Positions 25,501-34,798 of a stretch of 64,000 nucleotides of DNA are shown piece by piece. The notes beneath the pieces were generated by a model. That model was not told where the DNA came from. It worked only from the letters and a program-made list of their open reading frames with translations, and searched no databases. The position numbers and the translations under genes are program-made. This DNA is from Methylobacterium sp. J-076 (GTDB lineage Bacteria; Pseudomonadota; Alphaproteobacteria; Rhizobiales; Beijerinckiaceae). Location of the stretch: NCBI RefSeq assembly GCF_022829405.1, contig NZ_JAKSXW010000140.1:1-64000 (forward strand), written 5' to 3'. Numbering within the stretch: the first letter of the stretch is position 1; the number at the start of each line of letters is the position of its first letter.

Positions 25501-25592
25501 TAGGCGGCCTGCAGTTCCTCGATGTAGGCGGCGTTCGCGCCGTAGAGGAACGAGGTTTCGAGGAGCGCTTCGTTCACGTCCTGGCGTGCCAT
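22590..25592 (-). CDS. sucA: 2-oxoglutarate dehydrogenase E1
   Basis: 1000 residues, the usual length for alphaproteobacterial SucA. N-terminal FLYGANAAYIEELQAAY, the central KRFGLDGSEAMIPALEQII and GMAHRGRLNTL, the TPP-binding GDAAFAGQGVVAECF with downstream NNQIGFTTDP, and the C-terminal transketolase part with HGYEGQGPEHSSARLERYL. Decarboxylates 2-oxoglutarate and passes succinyl to the E2 lipoyl arm. Start at 25592 is preceded by a purine-rich ribosome site. Confidence 0.97.
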   Translation of the reverse strand: MARQDVNEALLETSFLYGANAAYIEELQAAYARNPHSVDPEWQNFFKALGEDETLVEKNAKGASWEKPNWPVPLNGELVSAMDGNWAALEKAIGDKIVAKEKKADALPGKPVDAASGGVLATTGVSVEQATKDSVRAIMLIRSYRMRGHLHAKLDPLGLAPRGDHEELHPQHYGFTEADYDRPIFLDNVLGLQFGTIREIVDILERTYCQTLGVEFMHISDPAEKAWIQERIEGKDKEISFTPEGRRAILNKLIEAEGFEKFLDLKYTGTKRFGLDGSEAMIPALEQIIKRGGALGVREIVFGMAHRGRLNTLTTVMAKPFRAVFHEFKGGSASPAEVEGSGDVKYHLGASSDRAFDGNTVHLSLTANPSHLEIVDPVVLGKVRAKQDQWAKPNVERRTVLPLLIHGDAAFAGQGVVAECFGLSGLKGHRTGGSIHFIINNQIGFTTDPRFSRSSPYPSDVAKMVEAPIFHCNGDDPEAVTFAAKIAVEYRQKFGKPVVIDMLCYRRFGHNEGDEPAFTQPKMYQRIRKHPTALETYGRKLVENGTLTQEALDARKAEFRGMLDSEFDIATNYKANKADWLDGRWSNMKAVHEDVDDPRRGRTAVPTETLQEIARKITQAPPGFHLHRTIQRFMDNRAKAVETGAGIDWATAEALAFGATLLDGNRVRLSGQDVERGTFSQRHAVVIDQENEQRFTPLNAIRDGQASIEIINSMLSEEAVLGFEYGYSLAEPNALVLWEAQFGDFANGAQVVFDQFIASGERKWLRMSGLVLLLPHGYEGQGPEHSSARLERYLQACAEDNIQVANCTTPANYFHILRRQLKRDFRKPLILMTPKSLLRHKRAVSTLADIAEGSTFHRVLWDEAETEGSEYKLVRDDKIRRVVLCSGKVYYDLLEEREKRGITDVYLMRVEQLYPFPLKALAHEMARFRNADVVWCQEEPKNMGAWAFVEPYLEWVLGQANSPVSRARYVGRPASASTAVGLMSKHQAQLQAFLNEALAV

Positions 25593-25670
25593 GGTCCGTC
25601 CATCCTGTCGCTCGGGCGAGCGGCGGAGCCACCCGCATCGCGGTGCCGGGTCTTCGCCGGCTCTGAAAGC

Positions 25671-25697
25671 GGTGAAGGGCGCCGCGCGCCCCTCACC
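25671..25697. repeat. Intercistronic hairpin between sucD and sucA
   Basis: GGTGAAGGGCGC (25671-25682) pairs with GCGCCCCTCACC (25686-25697), one A-C mismatch, 3-nt loop. It lies midway in the 137-base gap, has no T tract, and may act as an mRNA processing or stability element. Confidence 0.6.
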
Positions 25698-25729
25698 CGG
25701 TTGTCGTGTCTCCGATCGGGCCGGAGCGC

Positions 25730-26614
25730 TCAGCCTTTCAGCACCTCGACCAGGGTCGAGCCGAGGCGGGCCGGCGACGGGGAGACGCGGATGCCCGCCG
25801 CCTCCATCGCCGCGATCTTGTCCTCGGCCCCGCCCTTGCCGCCGGAGATGATGGCGCCGGCATGGCCCATGCGGCGGCCCGGAGGCGCCGTGCGGCCGGC
25901 GATGAAGCCCACCATCGGCTTGCTGCGGCCGCGCTTGGCCTCGTCGCGGAGGAACTGCGCCGCCTCTTCCTCGGCCGAACCACCGATCTCGCCGATCATC
26001 ACGATCGACTCGGTCTTGTCGTCGGCCAGGAACAGCTCCAGCACGTCGATGAACTCGGTGCCCTTCACCGGATCGCCGCCGATGCCGACGGCGGTGGTCT
26101 GGCCGAGGCCGGCGCTGGTGGTCTGGAACACGGCCTCGTAGGTCAACGTGCCGGAGCGCGAGACGATGCCGACCGAGCCCTGCCGAAAGATGTTGGCAGG
26201 CATGATGCCGATCTTCGACTGGCCCGCCGTGACGATGCCGGGGCAGTTCGGGCCGACGAGGCGCGACTTCGACCCCGTGAGCGTTCGCTTCACCCGCACC
26301 ATGTCGAGCACCGGGATGCCCTCGGTGATGCAGACGATCAGCGGGATCTCGGCCGAGATCGCCTCGCAGATCGCGTCCGCGGCGCCGGGCGGCGGCACGT
26401 AGACCACGGAGGCGTCCGCGCCGGTGGCGTCCCGCGCCTCGGCCACGGTGTCGAACACCGGCAGGCTGAGATGGGTCGAGCCGCCCTTCCCGGGGGAGGT
26501 GCCGCCGACCATCTTCGTCCCGTAGGCGAGGGCCTGCTCGGAGTGGAAGGTCCCGTTCTTGCCGGTGAATCCCTGGCAGATGACCTTGGTGTTCGCGTCG
26601 ATCATCACCGACAT
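25730..26614 (-). CDS. sucD: Succinyl-CoA synthetase alpha subunit
   Basis: 294 residues. CoA-binding [19 protein letters not shown] at the N-terminus, the NCPGIV motif, and the phosphohistidine loop [16 protein letters not shown] (active-site His). Forms succinate and ATP/GTP from succinyl-CoA with SucC. Begins two bases after the sucC stop. Confidence 0.97.
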   Translation of the reverse strand: MSVMIDANTKVICQGFTGKNGTFHSEQALAYGTKMVGGTSPGKGGSTHLSLPVFDTVAEARDATGADASVVYVPPPGAADAICEAISAEIPLIVCITEGIPVLDMVRVKRTLTGSKSRLVGPNCPGIVTAGQSKIGIMPANIFRQGSVGIVSRSGTLTYEAVFQTTSAGLGQTTAVGIGGDPVKGTEFIDVLELFLADDKTESIVMIGEIGGSAEEEAAQFLRDEAKRGRSKPMVGFIAGRTAPPGRRMGHAGAIISGGKGGAEDKIAAMEAAGIRVSPSPARLGSTLVEVLKG

Positions 26615-26616
26615 GA

Positions 26617-27813
26617 TCAGGCTCCCTTCACGGCGGCGACGATCTTCTGGGCGGCGTCATCCAGGTCGTCGGCCGGGATCACGTTGAGGCCGGAGGCGCG
26701 GATGATGTCCTTGCCCTGCTCGACGTTGGTGCCTTCGAGGCGCACCACCAGCGGGACCTGAAGGCCCACCGCCTTCACCGCGGCGATCACGCCGTTGGCG
26801 ATCACGTCGCACTTCATGATCCCGCCGAAGATGTTGACGAGGATGCCCTTCACGTTCGGGTCGGCGGTGATGATCTTGAACGCCGCCGTCACCTTCTCCT
26901 CCGAGGCGCCGCCGCCCACGTCGAGGAAGTTGGCCGGGCTTTCGCCGTAGAGCTTGATGATGTCGAGGGTGGCCATGGCCAGCCCCGCGCCGTTGACCAT
27001 GCAGCCGATGGTGCCATCGAGCGCGATGTAGGCGAGGTCGTACTTCGACGCCTCGATCTCCTTGGCGTCCTCCTCGGTCTCGTCGCGCAGCGCCACGATG
27101 TCCGGGTGCCGGTAGAGGGCGTTCGAATCGAAGGCCATCTTCGCGTCGAGGCACTTGAGGTGCCCGTCGCCGGTCAGGACCAGCGGGTTGATCTCCAAGA
27201 GGCTCATGTCCTTGGCGACGAACGCCTTGTAGAGCTTGTCGGTGACGTCGGCCGCCTCCTTGGCCTGGGCTCCGGTGAGCCCCAGCGCCTTGGCGACCGC
27301 GCGGCCGTGATGGGGCATGACGCCCGTGGCCGGATCGACCGGGATGGTGTGGATCTTCTCCGGCGTGTCGTGGGCGACCGCCTCGATGTCCATGCCACCC
27401 TCGGTGGAGACCACGAAGGCGACGCCGCCGGTCTCACGGTCCACCAGCATCGACAGGTAGAACTCGGCGGCGATCTGCGCGCCTTCCTCGATGTAGAGGC
27501 GGTTCACCTGCTTGCCGGCCGGGCCGGTCTGGATCGTCACCAGGGTCTGGCCGAGCATCTCGCCGGCATACTGCTTCACCTCGTCCACGGACTTGGTGAC
27601 GCGCACGCCGCCCTTGGCGCCGGCCGGGGCGCCGACGAAGGTGCCCTTGCCGCGGCCGCCCGCATGGATCTGGCTCTTCACGACCCAGACCGGGCCGCCG
27701 AGCTCCCTGGCCGCGGCTTCCGCCTCCGCGGCGTCGAAGATCGCCACGCCGCGGGAGACCGGCAGGCCGAATTCCTTCAGAACCGCCTTGGCCTGATATT
27801 CATGGATGTTCAT
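26617..27813 (-). CDS. sucC: Succinyl-CoA synthetase beta subunit
   Basis: 398 residues. N-terminal ATP-grasp signature [19 protein letters not shown], glycine-rich [33 protein letters not shown] (metal/nucleotide binding) and the C-terminal [16 protein letters not shown] with [11 protein letters not shown]. Standard beta subunit. Upstream leader toward mdh holds a large inverted repeat made of heptamers. Confidence 0.97.
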   Translation of the reverse strand: MNIHEYQAKAVLKEFGLPVSRGVAIFDAAEAEAAARELGGPVWVVKSQIHAGGRGKGTFVGAPAGAKGGVRVTKSVDEVKQYAGEMLGQTLVTIQTGPAGKQVNRLYIEEGAQIAAEFYLSMLVDRETGGVAFVVSTEGGMDIEAVAHDTPEKIHTIPVDPATGVMPHHGRAVAKALGLTGAQAKEAADVTDKLYKAFVAKDMSLLEINPLVLTGDGHLKCLDAKMAFDSNALYRHPDIVALRDETEEDAKEIEASKYDLAYIALDGTIGCMVNGAGLAMATLDIIKLYGESPANFLDVGGGASEEKVTAAFKIITADPNVKGILVNIFGGIMKCDVIANGVIAAVKAVGLQVPLVVRLEGTNVEQGKDIIRASGLNVIPADDLDDAAQKIVAAVKGA

Positions 27814-27832
27814 CGGGGCCTCTTTCAGAGGA

Positions 27833-27947
27833 GCGAATAGGGGGGCGAATAGCGAATAGCGAATAGGGAGTAGCGCATAGCGAGGAGTTGGGACGGTGCG
27901 GCGGGGCCAAGGCGCCCGCTTTTCGCTACTCCCTATTCGCTATTCGC
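27833..27947. repeat. Heptamer repeats and 24-bp perfect inverted repeat between mdh and sucC
   Basis: GCGAATA is present at 27833-27839 and three times head-to-tail at 27845-27865, followed by related heptamers GGGAGTA and GCGCATA. Positions 27852-27875 and 27924-27947 are perfect 24-bp reverse complements separated by 48 bases. The transcript would fold into a long, unusually AU-containing stem directly before sucC. Confidence 0.85.
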
Positions 27948-27979
27948 CCATCCCTCCCTGTTCGTTGGTCGCGAATGAA

Positions 27980-29065
<1,086 letters not shown>

Positions 29066-29193
29066 TCAAGCCGATGCAGCTTGGCCAAATGGCCGGTTCG
29101 AAGTGCCGGGCGGCGGCCGCGGCAACGACGACGCCGGGGAAATCGCTGTGGTGCGAAGGTTTTAGGTGCGGTGCAGCGTGATCGGCCACGCGC

Positions 29194-29219
29194 AATGACA
29201 GAATCTTTCGGCTGTCATT
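29194..29219. promoter_or_regulatory. Inverted repeat in mdh upstream region (operator or terminator)
   Basis: AATGACAG and CTGTCATT are perfect 8-bp arms with a 10-base spacer, about 250 bases before mdh. T-richness follows on the plus strand (TTTGGTTTT). It could be an operator for the TCA operon or a plus-strand terminator. Confidence 0.35.
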
Positions 29220-29368
29220 TTGGTTTTCGTGGGAGGGCCGGCCACCTCCATCGGGCGGGGTGACGGCGCCCCATCCAAGCGGGGCGCGACTCGCCACATC
29301 CGGTCCTCACGGCGCGCGCCGTGACGGCGGCGGCCGATGCGGTCCGATTGGGGCAAGCCGTCGTGGCA

Positions 29369-29390
29369 GGGGCCGCGCGGACGCGGCCCC
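29369..29390 (-). terminator. Hairpin downstream of the TetR regulator
   Basis: GGGGCCGCG/CGCGGCCCC is a perfect 9-bp stem with a 4-nt loop, 12 bases after the regulator's stop. It lacks a T tract. Confidence 0.4.
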
Positions 29391-29402
29391 GGGTTCGCCA
29401 GG

Positions 29403-29924
29403 CTAGAGGATGCCGGCCCGGAGGACGCGCTGGATGGCGTGGATCACGGCACCGAAGCGGGCTTCGATCAGGTCGCGCGGCACGTCGGCGTCGTGCTGGA
29501 TCGCCAGGGGGTGGGTGAAGCGGTAGCTCGCGTCGAAGATGTAGGCGATCGCCCGCTCCCGGTCCCGTGCCGAGAAGATGCCGGAGGTGATTCCCTCCTC
29601 CACCACCCGTTCCACGAGGCTGCGCAGGCGCACCCGGTGGCGGCGGGCGATGGGCCGGGCGGCGACCGTGGCGTCGAGGTGGACCGCGAACAGGTTCGGC
29701 TCGTGGGCGAGGGCATCCCGCTGCAGGGCGGCCAGCGCTACCAGCAGCCGCTCGATCTTGTCGTCGGCGGGATCCGGCGCGTCGGCGATGCCGGCGAGCC
29801 GCGTCTCCACGTCCCGCAGCCAGCGGCCCGCCACCGCGTCGAGCAGGGCATCCTTGGAGGGGAAGTAGCGGTAGACGTTGGCGTGCGTCATGCCCGCTTC
29901 CGCCGCGACGGCGACCACCGTCAC
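29403..29924 (-). CDS. TetR/AcrR family transcriptional regulator, 5' end uncertain (possible frameshift)
   Basis: From the first recognised start codon (GTG at 29924) the product is 173 residues and begins inside the DNA-binding domain: VAVAAEAGMTHANVYRYFPSKDALLDAV is the TetR helix-turn-helix. The same frame continues upstream with convincing TetR helix 1 (SADIRLLGIATEHLARLG) to at least 29990, but has no ATG, GTG or TTG before a stop at 30201-30203. An ATG at 30061 lies in another frame. So the gene has either a noncanonical start or a frameshift near the 5' end. C-terminal ligand domain looks intact. Confidence 0.65.
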   Translation of the reverse strand: MTVVAVAAEAGMTHANVYRYFPSKDALLDAVAGRWLRDVETRLAGIADAPDPADDKIERLLVALAALQRDALAHEPNLFAVHLDATVAARPIARRHRVRLRSLVERVVEEGITSGIFSARDRERAIAYIFDASYRFTHPLAIQHDADVPRDLIEARFGAVIHAIQRVLRAGIL

Positions 29925-30330
29925 GCGTTTGGGGCCGAGCCGGGCGAGGTGCTCGGTTGCGATGCCGAGGAGGCGGATATCCGCGGAAACCGGGGCGCGC
30001 GGCGCCTTGGCGGGTCCGCCAGCGTCTGCGCCTTCACGCGGGGAGGCCGGGACAGCGCCATCGGTGCCGGGAAGGGTACCCCTCAGGTCACCCTCGTCAT
30101 CCTTGGACGGTTCGACCTCTGGCCTGAGAAAAGGAAGCGGGAGGCGGGAGGAGGACAGGTGGTAGGGCGAGGCGGACCCCCATCGTTCCGGATGAAGCGC
30201 TCACACGCTTCTGGTTGACGTCGCGGCTTCCCCCCGGGATCCCGCATGCTTGCGCGGCTTCATGACCGCTTATTTGTCGTATGTTCAAAAAGATTTGAGA
30301 ACGCAACAAATTTTTCCCGCGAATTCACGA
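29925..30330. other. 5' part of TetR gene and intergenic region to gloB
   Basis: The first ~70-140 bases are probably still coding for the regulator in its own frame (see that entry). The rest, to the gloB stop at 30331, is an AT-richer stretch around 30270-30320 without a recognisable gene; no terminator identified. Confidence 0.4.
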
Positions 30331-31101
30331 TCAGAAACGATCTTTCCACGACCTTAAAGTGACGAAGACCTGCTCCGGGGTGCTGCCTGCTGGCAGATCC
30401 ACGCGGCGCGCCAGTTCTGGCGCGCCGCTCCTGAGGAAGGGATTGGTCCTTCGCTCCGTCCCCAGGCTGGACGGGATGAGGAAGCGCCCCTCCCGCGCGG
30501 CCGTCTCGGCCTCCGCGACACGGGCGCGCAGGGCGGCGTTGTCGGGGTCGGCGGCGAGGGCGAAGCGCCCGTTGGATAAGACGTAGTCGTGTCCGCTGAA
30601 CACCATCGCCTCGTCCGGAAGGGCCGCGAAGCGCTGGAGCGAGCGCCAGAGCGTCTCCGGCGGTCCTTCGAGGACCCGGCCACAGCCCAGGGTGAACAGC
30701 GTGTCGCCCGCGCAGACGATGCCGGCCTGCGCGAACCAGTAGGTGATGTGGTCGTCGCAGTGCCCCGGCGTCTCCCAGACCTCCGCGGACAGGGACCCGA
30801 CGCTGACCACGTCCCCCTCCCCCACGCTCACATCCACCTCGGGGATCGCGCCGCCGGCCTTGCGCGGGGCGGTGACCCGGGCGCCGGTCGCGGCCTTCAC
30901 CTCGGGGATGCCGGCGATGTGGTCGCCGTGGCGGTGCGTGACGAGGATGTCGGTGAGGCGCCAGCCGGTCTCGTCGAGCGCCTTGAGGACGGGGGCCGCC
31001 TCCGGCACGTCGATGGCGGCGCAGGCACCGGTCTCCGGGTCGCGGATCAGGACGCCGATGTTGTCGGACCGGCAGAGGAAAGTGCGGACCTGAGCTTCCA
31101 C
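30331..31101 (-). CDS. gloB: Hydroxyacylglutathione hydrolase (glyoxalase II)
   Basis: 256 residues from a GTG at 31101, chosen because GGAAGAG precedes it and the length matches glyoxalase II (about 255); longer upstream frame rejected. Metallo-beta-lactamase fold: THRHGDHIAGIPE supplies the HxHxDH metal site, ETPGHCDDHI the next His, GDTLFTLGCGR the bridging Asp, and FSGHDYV the last His. Hydrolyses S-lactoylglutathione in methylglyoxal detoxification. Divergent from a methyltransferase gene. Confidence 0.93.
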   Translation of the reverse strand: MEAQVRTFLCRSDNIGVLIRDPETGACAAIDVPEAAPVLKALDETGWRLTDILVTHRHGDHIAGIPEVKAATGARVTAPRKAGGAIPEVDVSVGEGDVVSVGSLSAEVWETPGHCDDHITYWFAQAGIVCAGDTLFTLGCGRVLEGPPETLWRSLQRFAALPDEAMVFSGHDYVLSNGRFALAADPDNAALRARVAEAETAAREGRFLIPSSLGTERRTNPFLRSGAPELARRVDLPAGSTPEQVFVTLRSWKDRF

Positions 31102-31313
31102 GTCGTCGTCTCTTCCGTTTCCGCCGGGCGGGACCCGTCGCCCCTCCGTGCGTGCCTGTGGCGAAAAACCGGGTTTCGCAAGTCGGGGTTCCGCCACGGC
31201 TTGTCGCAAGCGCCTCCGGCACCCATTGATGGCGCTGGATGCGGCGCGCTTGCCCTGGGCCGGGCCGGGGACGCGCCAGGGGAGCGGTTCAGCCCGCAGC
31301 GCGTAGAACGGCC

Positions 31314-32048
31314 ATGCGTCTCGACGTCAACGGCCTGAGGGCCTTCTATGCCTCGCCGCTGGGCGCCACGACCCGCCGGGTCGTGGGCCGGTCGGTGCAC
31401 GCCTTCCTCGGCTCGGTCTCGGGCCTGCGGGTCCTGGGGATCGGTTACGCCACGCCCTACCTCGCCCCGGTGCATTGCATCGCGGAACGGACGCTGGCCT
31501 TCATGCCGGCCTCGCAGGGCGTGGTGAACTGGCCGGGGAGCGGGCGGTCCTGCACCGCGCTCACCGACCCGACGATGATGCCCCTGCCGGAGGCGGCCAT
31601 CGACCGGGTGATCCTCGTCCACGCCCTCGAATCGGTGGAGAGCCCGACGGAGCTGCTCCAAGAGGTCTGGCGGACCCTGACGCCGGGCGGGCGGATGGTG
31701 CTCGTGGTGCCGAACCGGCGGGGGATCTGGTCCCGGCGTGAGGCGACGCCCTTCGGGCATGGCCAGCCCTACAGCCGCTCCCAGCTCGGGCGGTTGATGC
31801 GCGACACCCTGTTCTCGCCGGAGGGCTGGGCCGAGACCCTGTACATGCCCCCCGTGCGCTCGCGGGTGCTCCTCCGGACCGGGCCGATCTGGGAAGCCTG
31901 CGGCACGAGCCTCGCCATGCCCTTCGCCGGCCTGCACGTGATCGACGCGACCAAGCAGCTCTACCGCCCGATCCCCGTGGCGCAGGTGCGGCGTTCCCGC
32001 CGCCTCGCCCCGGCCCGGGTGCTCGTCCCGGCGCCCGCCCCAGTGTGA
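31314..32048 (+). CDS. Class I SAM-dependent methyltransferase (Methyltransf_11 type)
   Basis: 244 residues. Motif I region GLRVLGIGYATPYLAP (Rossmann G-x-G), then PLPEAAIDRVILVHALESV (the LPF-x-x-x-FD-like motif) and LTPGGRMVLVVPNRRGIW (motif III). The carboxyl part has basic RRSRRLAPARV. Substrate unknown. It stands divergent from gloB, an arrangement common in Alphaproteobacteria, and abuts the following minus-strand gene with adjacent stops. Confidence 0.85.
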   Translation: MRLDVNGLRAFYASPLGATTRRVVGRSVHAFLGSVSGLRVLGIGYATPYLAPVHCIAERTLAFMPASQGVVNWPGSGRSCTALTDPTMMPLPEAAIDRVILVHALESVESPTELLQEVWRTLTPGGRMVLVVPNRRGIWSRREATPFGHGQPYSRSQLGRLMRDTLFSPEGWAETLYMPPVRSRVLLRTGPIWEACGTSLAMPFAGLHVIDATKQLYRPIPVAQVRRSRRLAPARVLVPAPAPV

Positions 32049-33101
32049 TCAGATCACCGGCAGTTCCGAGAGACCGCCGTAGATGGCGGCGTGGCCGAGG
32101 TAGTAGAGCAGCAGGAAGCCCGCGAGGGAGGCCGCGTACCAGGCCGGCGCCAGCACGGTATCCCGCACCCGGACCTTCACCCGCATGTCGTCGGCGGCGA
32201 TGCCGAGCAGGACCACGATGATGCCGGAATGGCCGATCGCGTCGATCTTGCCGAACTCGAACACGGCGGAGACGAACACGCCGGCCAGGATCAGGGCGGA
32301 GGTGCGGCGCACCAGGGGGGTCCAGACCAGGGCGAAGGCCAGGGTGAACTCGACGACGCCCGCCGCCTGCATGAAGAGCGCGGGGGTCGCCCCCATGGTC
32401 ATCGACGGCTTGGCGGCGATCAGCGGGTCGGTCCACTGGGGGTAGGCCCACTTCTCGACGGAGGCCCACATCAGCGTGACGGCGGCCGTCCAGCGCACGA
32501 TGTCCAGGGGGCGGATGCCGAAGGGGGCGACGTCGAGGCCGCGCAGGATCAGGTACACGGCCACGCCGAGGAAGATCGGGTAGTCGGCGAGGTGGAACAC
32601 GCCGTACTGGGCGGTGGCGAAGGCGAACAGGAACACGATCCCAAGCCCGGTGAGCGGCATGGTCCGCCGCCAGATCAGACAGCCCGCGAGGCCGAGCTGC
32701 AGCCACGGGATCCAGGCCACATCGGTCGTCAGTTCCGGCGTCAGGATGACGTTGCCGAGGTTCCAGAGCGACACGAAGAAGAACCCGACCGTGGCCCGCA
32801 CCAGAAGCTCGGTGTCCGTGCGGATCCGCGTCGTCACCCGGTCGAGGGCGTTCATCAGCGCCGTGCCGAGGGACGTGCCCTCGGCGAGGCAGCCGACCAT
32901 CAGGCAGAGCAGCGCGAGGCCCACCAGCCATTCGAAATCGAGGCAGAGGACGTTCTCCAGCCCCCGCGGCTGCCCGGCGACGTCGTAGGCGCAGAACCAT
33001 TTCACGTGCGCGCTCGCCTCACCGATCGACAATGGCGTCGATGCCATCGCCAGCCCCAGCGCGGTGAGAGGTCCAGAAAACGATTTCCTGGGGGACTGCA
33101 T
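32049..33101 (-). CDS. Hypothetical polytopic membrane protein
   Basis: 350 residues. A signal-like N-terminus (basic start, hydrophobic core, A-S-A-H near residue 31) precedes AHVKWFCAYDVAG and about eight hydrophobic segments. Motifs such as WASVEKWAYPQW, MQAAGVVEFTLAFALVW and FEFGKIDAIGHSGI give it a DoxX-like feel, but I cannot assign it firmly. Possibly an inner-membrane enzyme or quinone/thiol oxidoreductase partner. Stop codons of this gene and the methyltransferase are directly adjacent. Confidence 0.7.
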   Translation of the reverse strand: MQSPRKSFSGPLTALGLAMASTPLSIGEASAHVKWFCAYDVAGQPRGLENVLCLDFEWLVGLALLCLMVGCLAEGTSLGTALMNALDRVTTRIRTDTELLVRATVGFFFVSLWNLGNVILTPELTTDVAWIPWLQLGLAGCLIWRRTMPLTGLGIVFLFAFATAQYGVFHLADYPIFLGVAVYLILRGLDVAPFGIRPLDIVRWTAAVTLMWASVEKWAYPQWTDPLIAAKPSMTMGATPALFMQAAGVVEFTLAFALVWTPLVRRTSALILAGVFVSAVFEFGKIDAIGHSGIIVVLLGIAADDMRVKVRVRDTVLAPAWYAASLAGFLLLYYLGHAAIYGGLSELPVI

Positions 33102-33270
33102 AAGACCCTCGCCCTGAGCGGCAGCGTTCTATGAAATCAATTTAAGTCGATTCCGGTCACCGGCGCTAAGTGTTTATTAACGGGCGTGGCCAAAAGGTTA
33201 ACGCTGTGGATTCTGGTGAACGCCCCGGCCCCCATGCGGGGCGGGCCCCGGTCCACCCCCGACCATCGCA

Positions 33271-33296
33271 GGAACGCTCCCAGGAAGCCTTGGGTT
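33271..33296 (+). promoter_or_regulatory. EcfG-like promoter before a 53-residue membrane peptide
   Basis: GGAAC (33271-33275), 17 bases, GGTT (33293-33296). Perfect -35, one mismatch in the -10 (CGTT expected). The start of the small gene is about 64 bases past the predicted transcription start. Confidence 0.4.
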
Positions 33297-33366
33297 AAGG
33301 CTTGGCGGTTAGCGTGGCCCGTGGCCGCGTGAACACGACCCGAGTCGCGTAAGGGGGACATCTTTG

Positions 33367-33528
33367 ATGATCGGATTGGCGAGCGTCGTCAGCCTCTGCC
33401 TCGGTGTGGCGCTGGCGGCCAAGGCACCGTCCGCCGGCCTGCGGGCGCAGGCTTTCGAGACGTCGGGCGGGGTCTTCCTCGTCTCGGGGCTGATCCTGCT
33501 CGGATCCGGGCTCCCGGTCTTCCACTGA
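33367..33528 (+). CDS. Small hypothetical membrane protein (53 residues)
   Basis: Starts MIGLASVVSLCLGVALAA and ends VFLVSGLILLGSGLPVFH, giving two hydrophobic segments around a polar loop. GGGGGAC, a good ribosome site, lies 6 bases before the ATG. No family recognised. An EcfG-like promoter upstream suggests stress expression. Confidence 0.6.
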   Translation: MIGLASVVSLCLGVALAAKAPSAGLRAQAFETSGGVFLVSGLILLGSGLPVFH

Positions 33529-33655
33529 TCCCGTCGCGGTGGGGCCTCCCCCTCCCGGCCGGAGCCCTCGTCCCGCGGGATGGAAGGGCGGCTTCCCCGT
33601 CAGACCTTCAGGCGCTGCGGCAGCCCGACGGAGAAACCCTGCGGGGTGTGCCGGA

Positions 33656-34711
33656 TCAGGGCTTCGGCGCGGCCGGCGGGAACACCGCCGAGGTCTCGTC
33701 CCGGTCGGCGCCGGCCGTCAGGGTCGAGAGGAAGGCGAGCAGGTCGGCCTTCTCGCCGTCGCTCAGATGCAGGGGCTTGATCTGGCGGGAACGGCTCGGG
33801 CGCGCGATGCCGCCGCGGTCGTAGAGGTCGATCACCGCCGAGAGGGTGGCGACGGAGCCGTCATGCATGAAGGGCGCCCGCTTGTCGACGTCGCGCAGGG
33901 TCGGCGTCTTGAAGGCGTAGCGGAGGGCGGGGGAGGTCGGCATCAGCCGCCCCCGGCCGATGTCGGCGCCCTGGCCGACGCCGATGTCGTGGAACGAGTT
34001 GTCGGTGAAGGTCCAGCCGGAATGGCAACCCGCGCAGCCGGCGCGGCCGTTGAATAGGTCGAAGCCCCGCTTGGCGGTTTCGGGAATGGCCGCCTCGTCG
34101 CCGCCGATCCAGCGGTCGAACGGGGCCTTGCCGGCCACGATCAGGCGCTGGAACGTCGCCAGCGCCGCCTCGAGCCGGTCGGCGCTGACGGTGGGGTCGC
34201 CGAAGGCCGTGGCGAAGGCCTCGCGGTAGCTCTCGTCCGCGGAAAGGCGTGCGACCGCCTCCGTCATCGACAGGTTCATGTTGCCGGGGGCGGAGATCGG
34301 CGCCCGCGCCACCGATTCGAGGGTGCGGAACTTGCCGTCCCAGCCGAGCGGCCCGTCCTGCCACGCGACGTCGAGGAGGGTGGGCGTCCGCAGGTCCATG
34401 TCGCCGCTGCCGCGGGTGGCGGCCCGGGCGCGCCCGTCGCCCCAGGCGAGGTCGGGCCGATGGCAGGTCACGCAGGCGCGGGTGTTGTCCCCCGACAGGA
34501 CGGGATCGAAGAACAGCCTGCGGCCGAGCTCAGCCTTGGACGGCGAATACGGGTTGGATTCGGGGAACGGGATGGCCTCGGGCGGACGATAGTCGGCCCG
34601 CCACGTGGCGCGGCGCGATTCGTCCTCCGTCCCTGCCGAACCGGCAACGGCGGCCAAACCCATGAGCGCCACCGCGGCGGCGCCGAATGTCTTGAGCCTC
34701 GACAACATCAC
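33656..34711 (-). CDS. Di-heme cytochrome c peroxidase / MauG family protein
   Basis: 351 residues. Signal peptide (hydrophobic AAAVALMGLAAVAGSAG) then two c-type heme sites, CVTCH (about residue 80-84) and CAGCH (about 226-230), in the CCP/MauG arrangement. Other family blocks: GRRLFFDPVLSGDNTRACVTC, RTPTLLDV, and YAFKTPTLRDV with APFMHDGSV near the end. Periplasmic; reduces hydrogen peroxide or, in the MauG subgroup, oxidises protein residues. No methylamine dehydrogenase genes are nearby, so peroxidase is the safer call. Confidence 0.9.
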   Translation of the reverse strand: MMLSRLKTFGAAAVALMGLAAVAGSAGTEDESRRATWRADYRPPEAIPFPESNPYSPSKAELGRRLFFDPVLSGDNTRACVTCHRPDLAWGDGRARAATRGSGDMDLRTPTLLDVAWQDGPLGWDGKFRTLESVARAPISAPGNMNLSMTEAVARLSADESYREAFATAFGDPTVSADRLEAALATFQRLIVAGKAPFDRWIGGDEAAIPETAKRGFDLFNGRAGCAGCHSGWTFTDNSFHDIGVGQGADIGRGRLMPTSPALRYAFKTPTLRDVDKRAPFMHDGSVATLSAVIDLYDRGGIARPSRSRQIKPLHLSDGEKADLLAFLSTLTAGADRDETSAVFPPAAPKP

Positions 34712-34798
34712 AATCGTCTTACCGACGCGGACGTTGATATTTTGTAAAATCGTTCTCGCGGTTTACAGCAACAGTGCTTCGAGAATGAGCACTTGGCC

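Noticed and set aside
23712-26141. An 809-codon open frame opposite sucA
   Set aside because: Antisense shadow of sucA/sucD with no domain signal.
33656-34711. MauG of a methylamine dehydrogenase cluster
   Set aside because: Two c-heme sites fit MauG too, but no mau genes are present; called cytochrome c peroxidase family.
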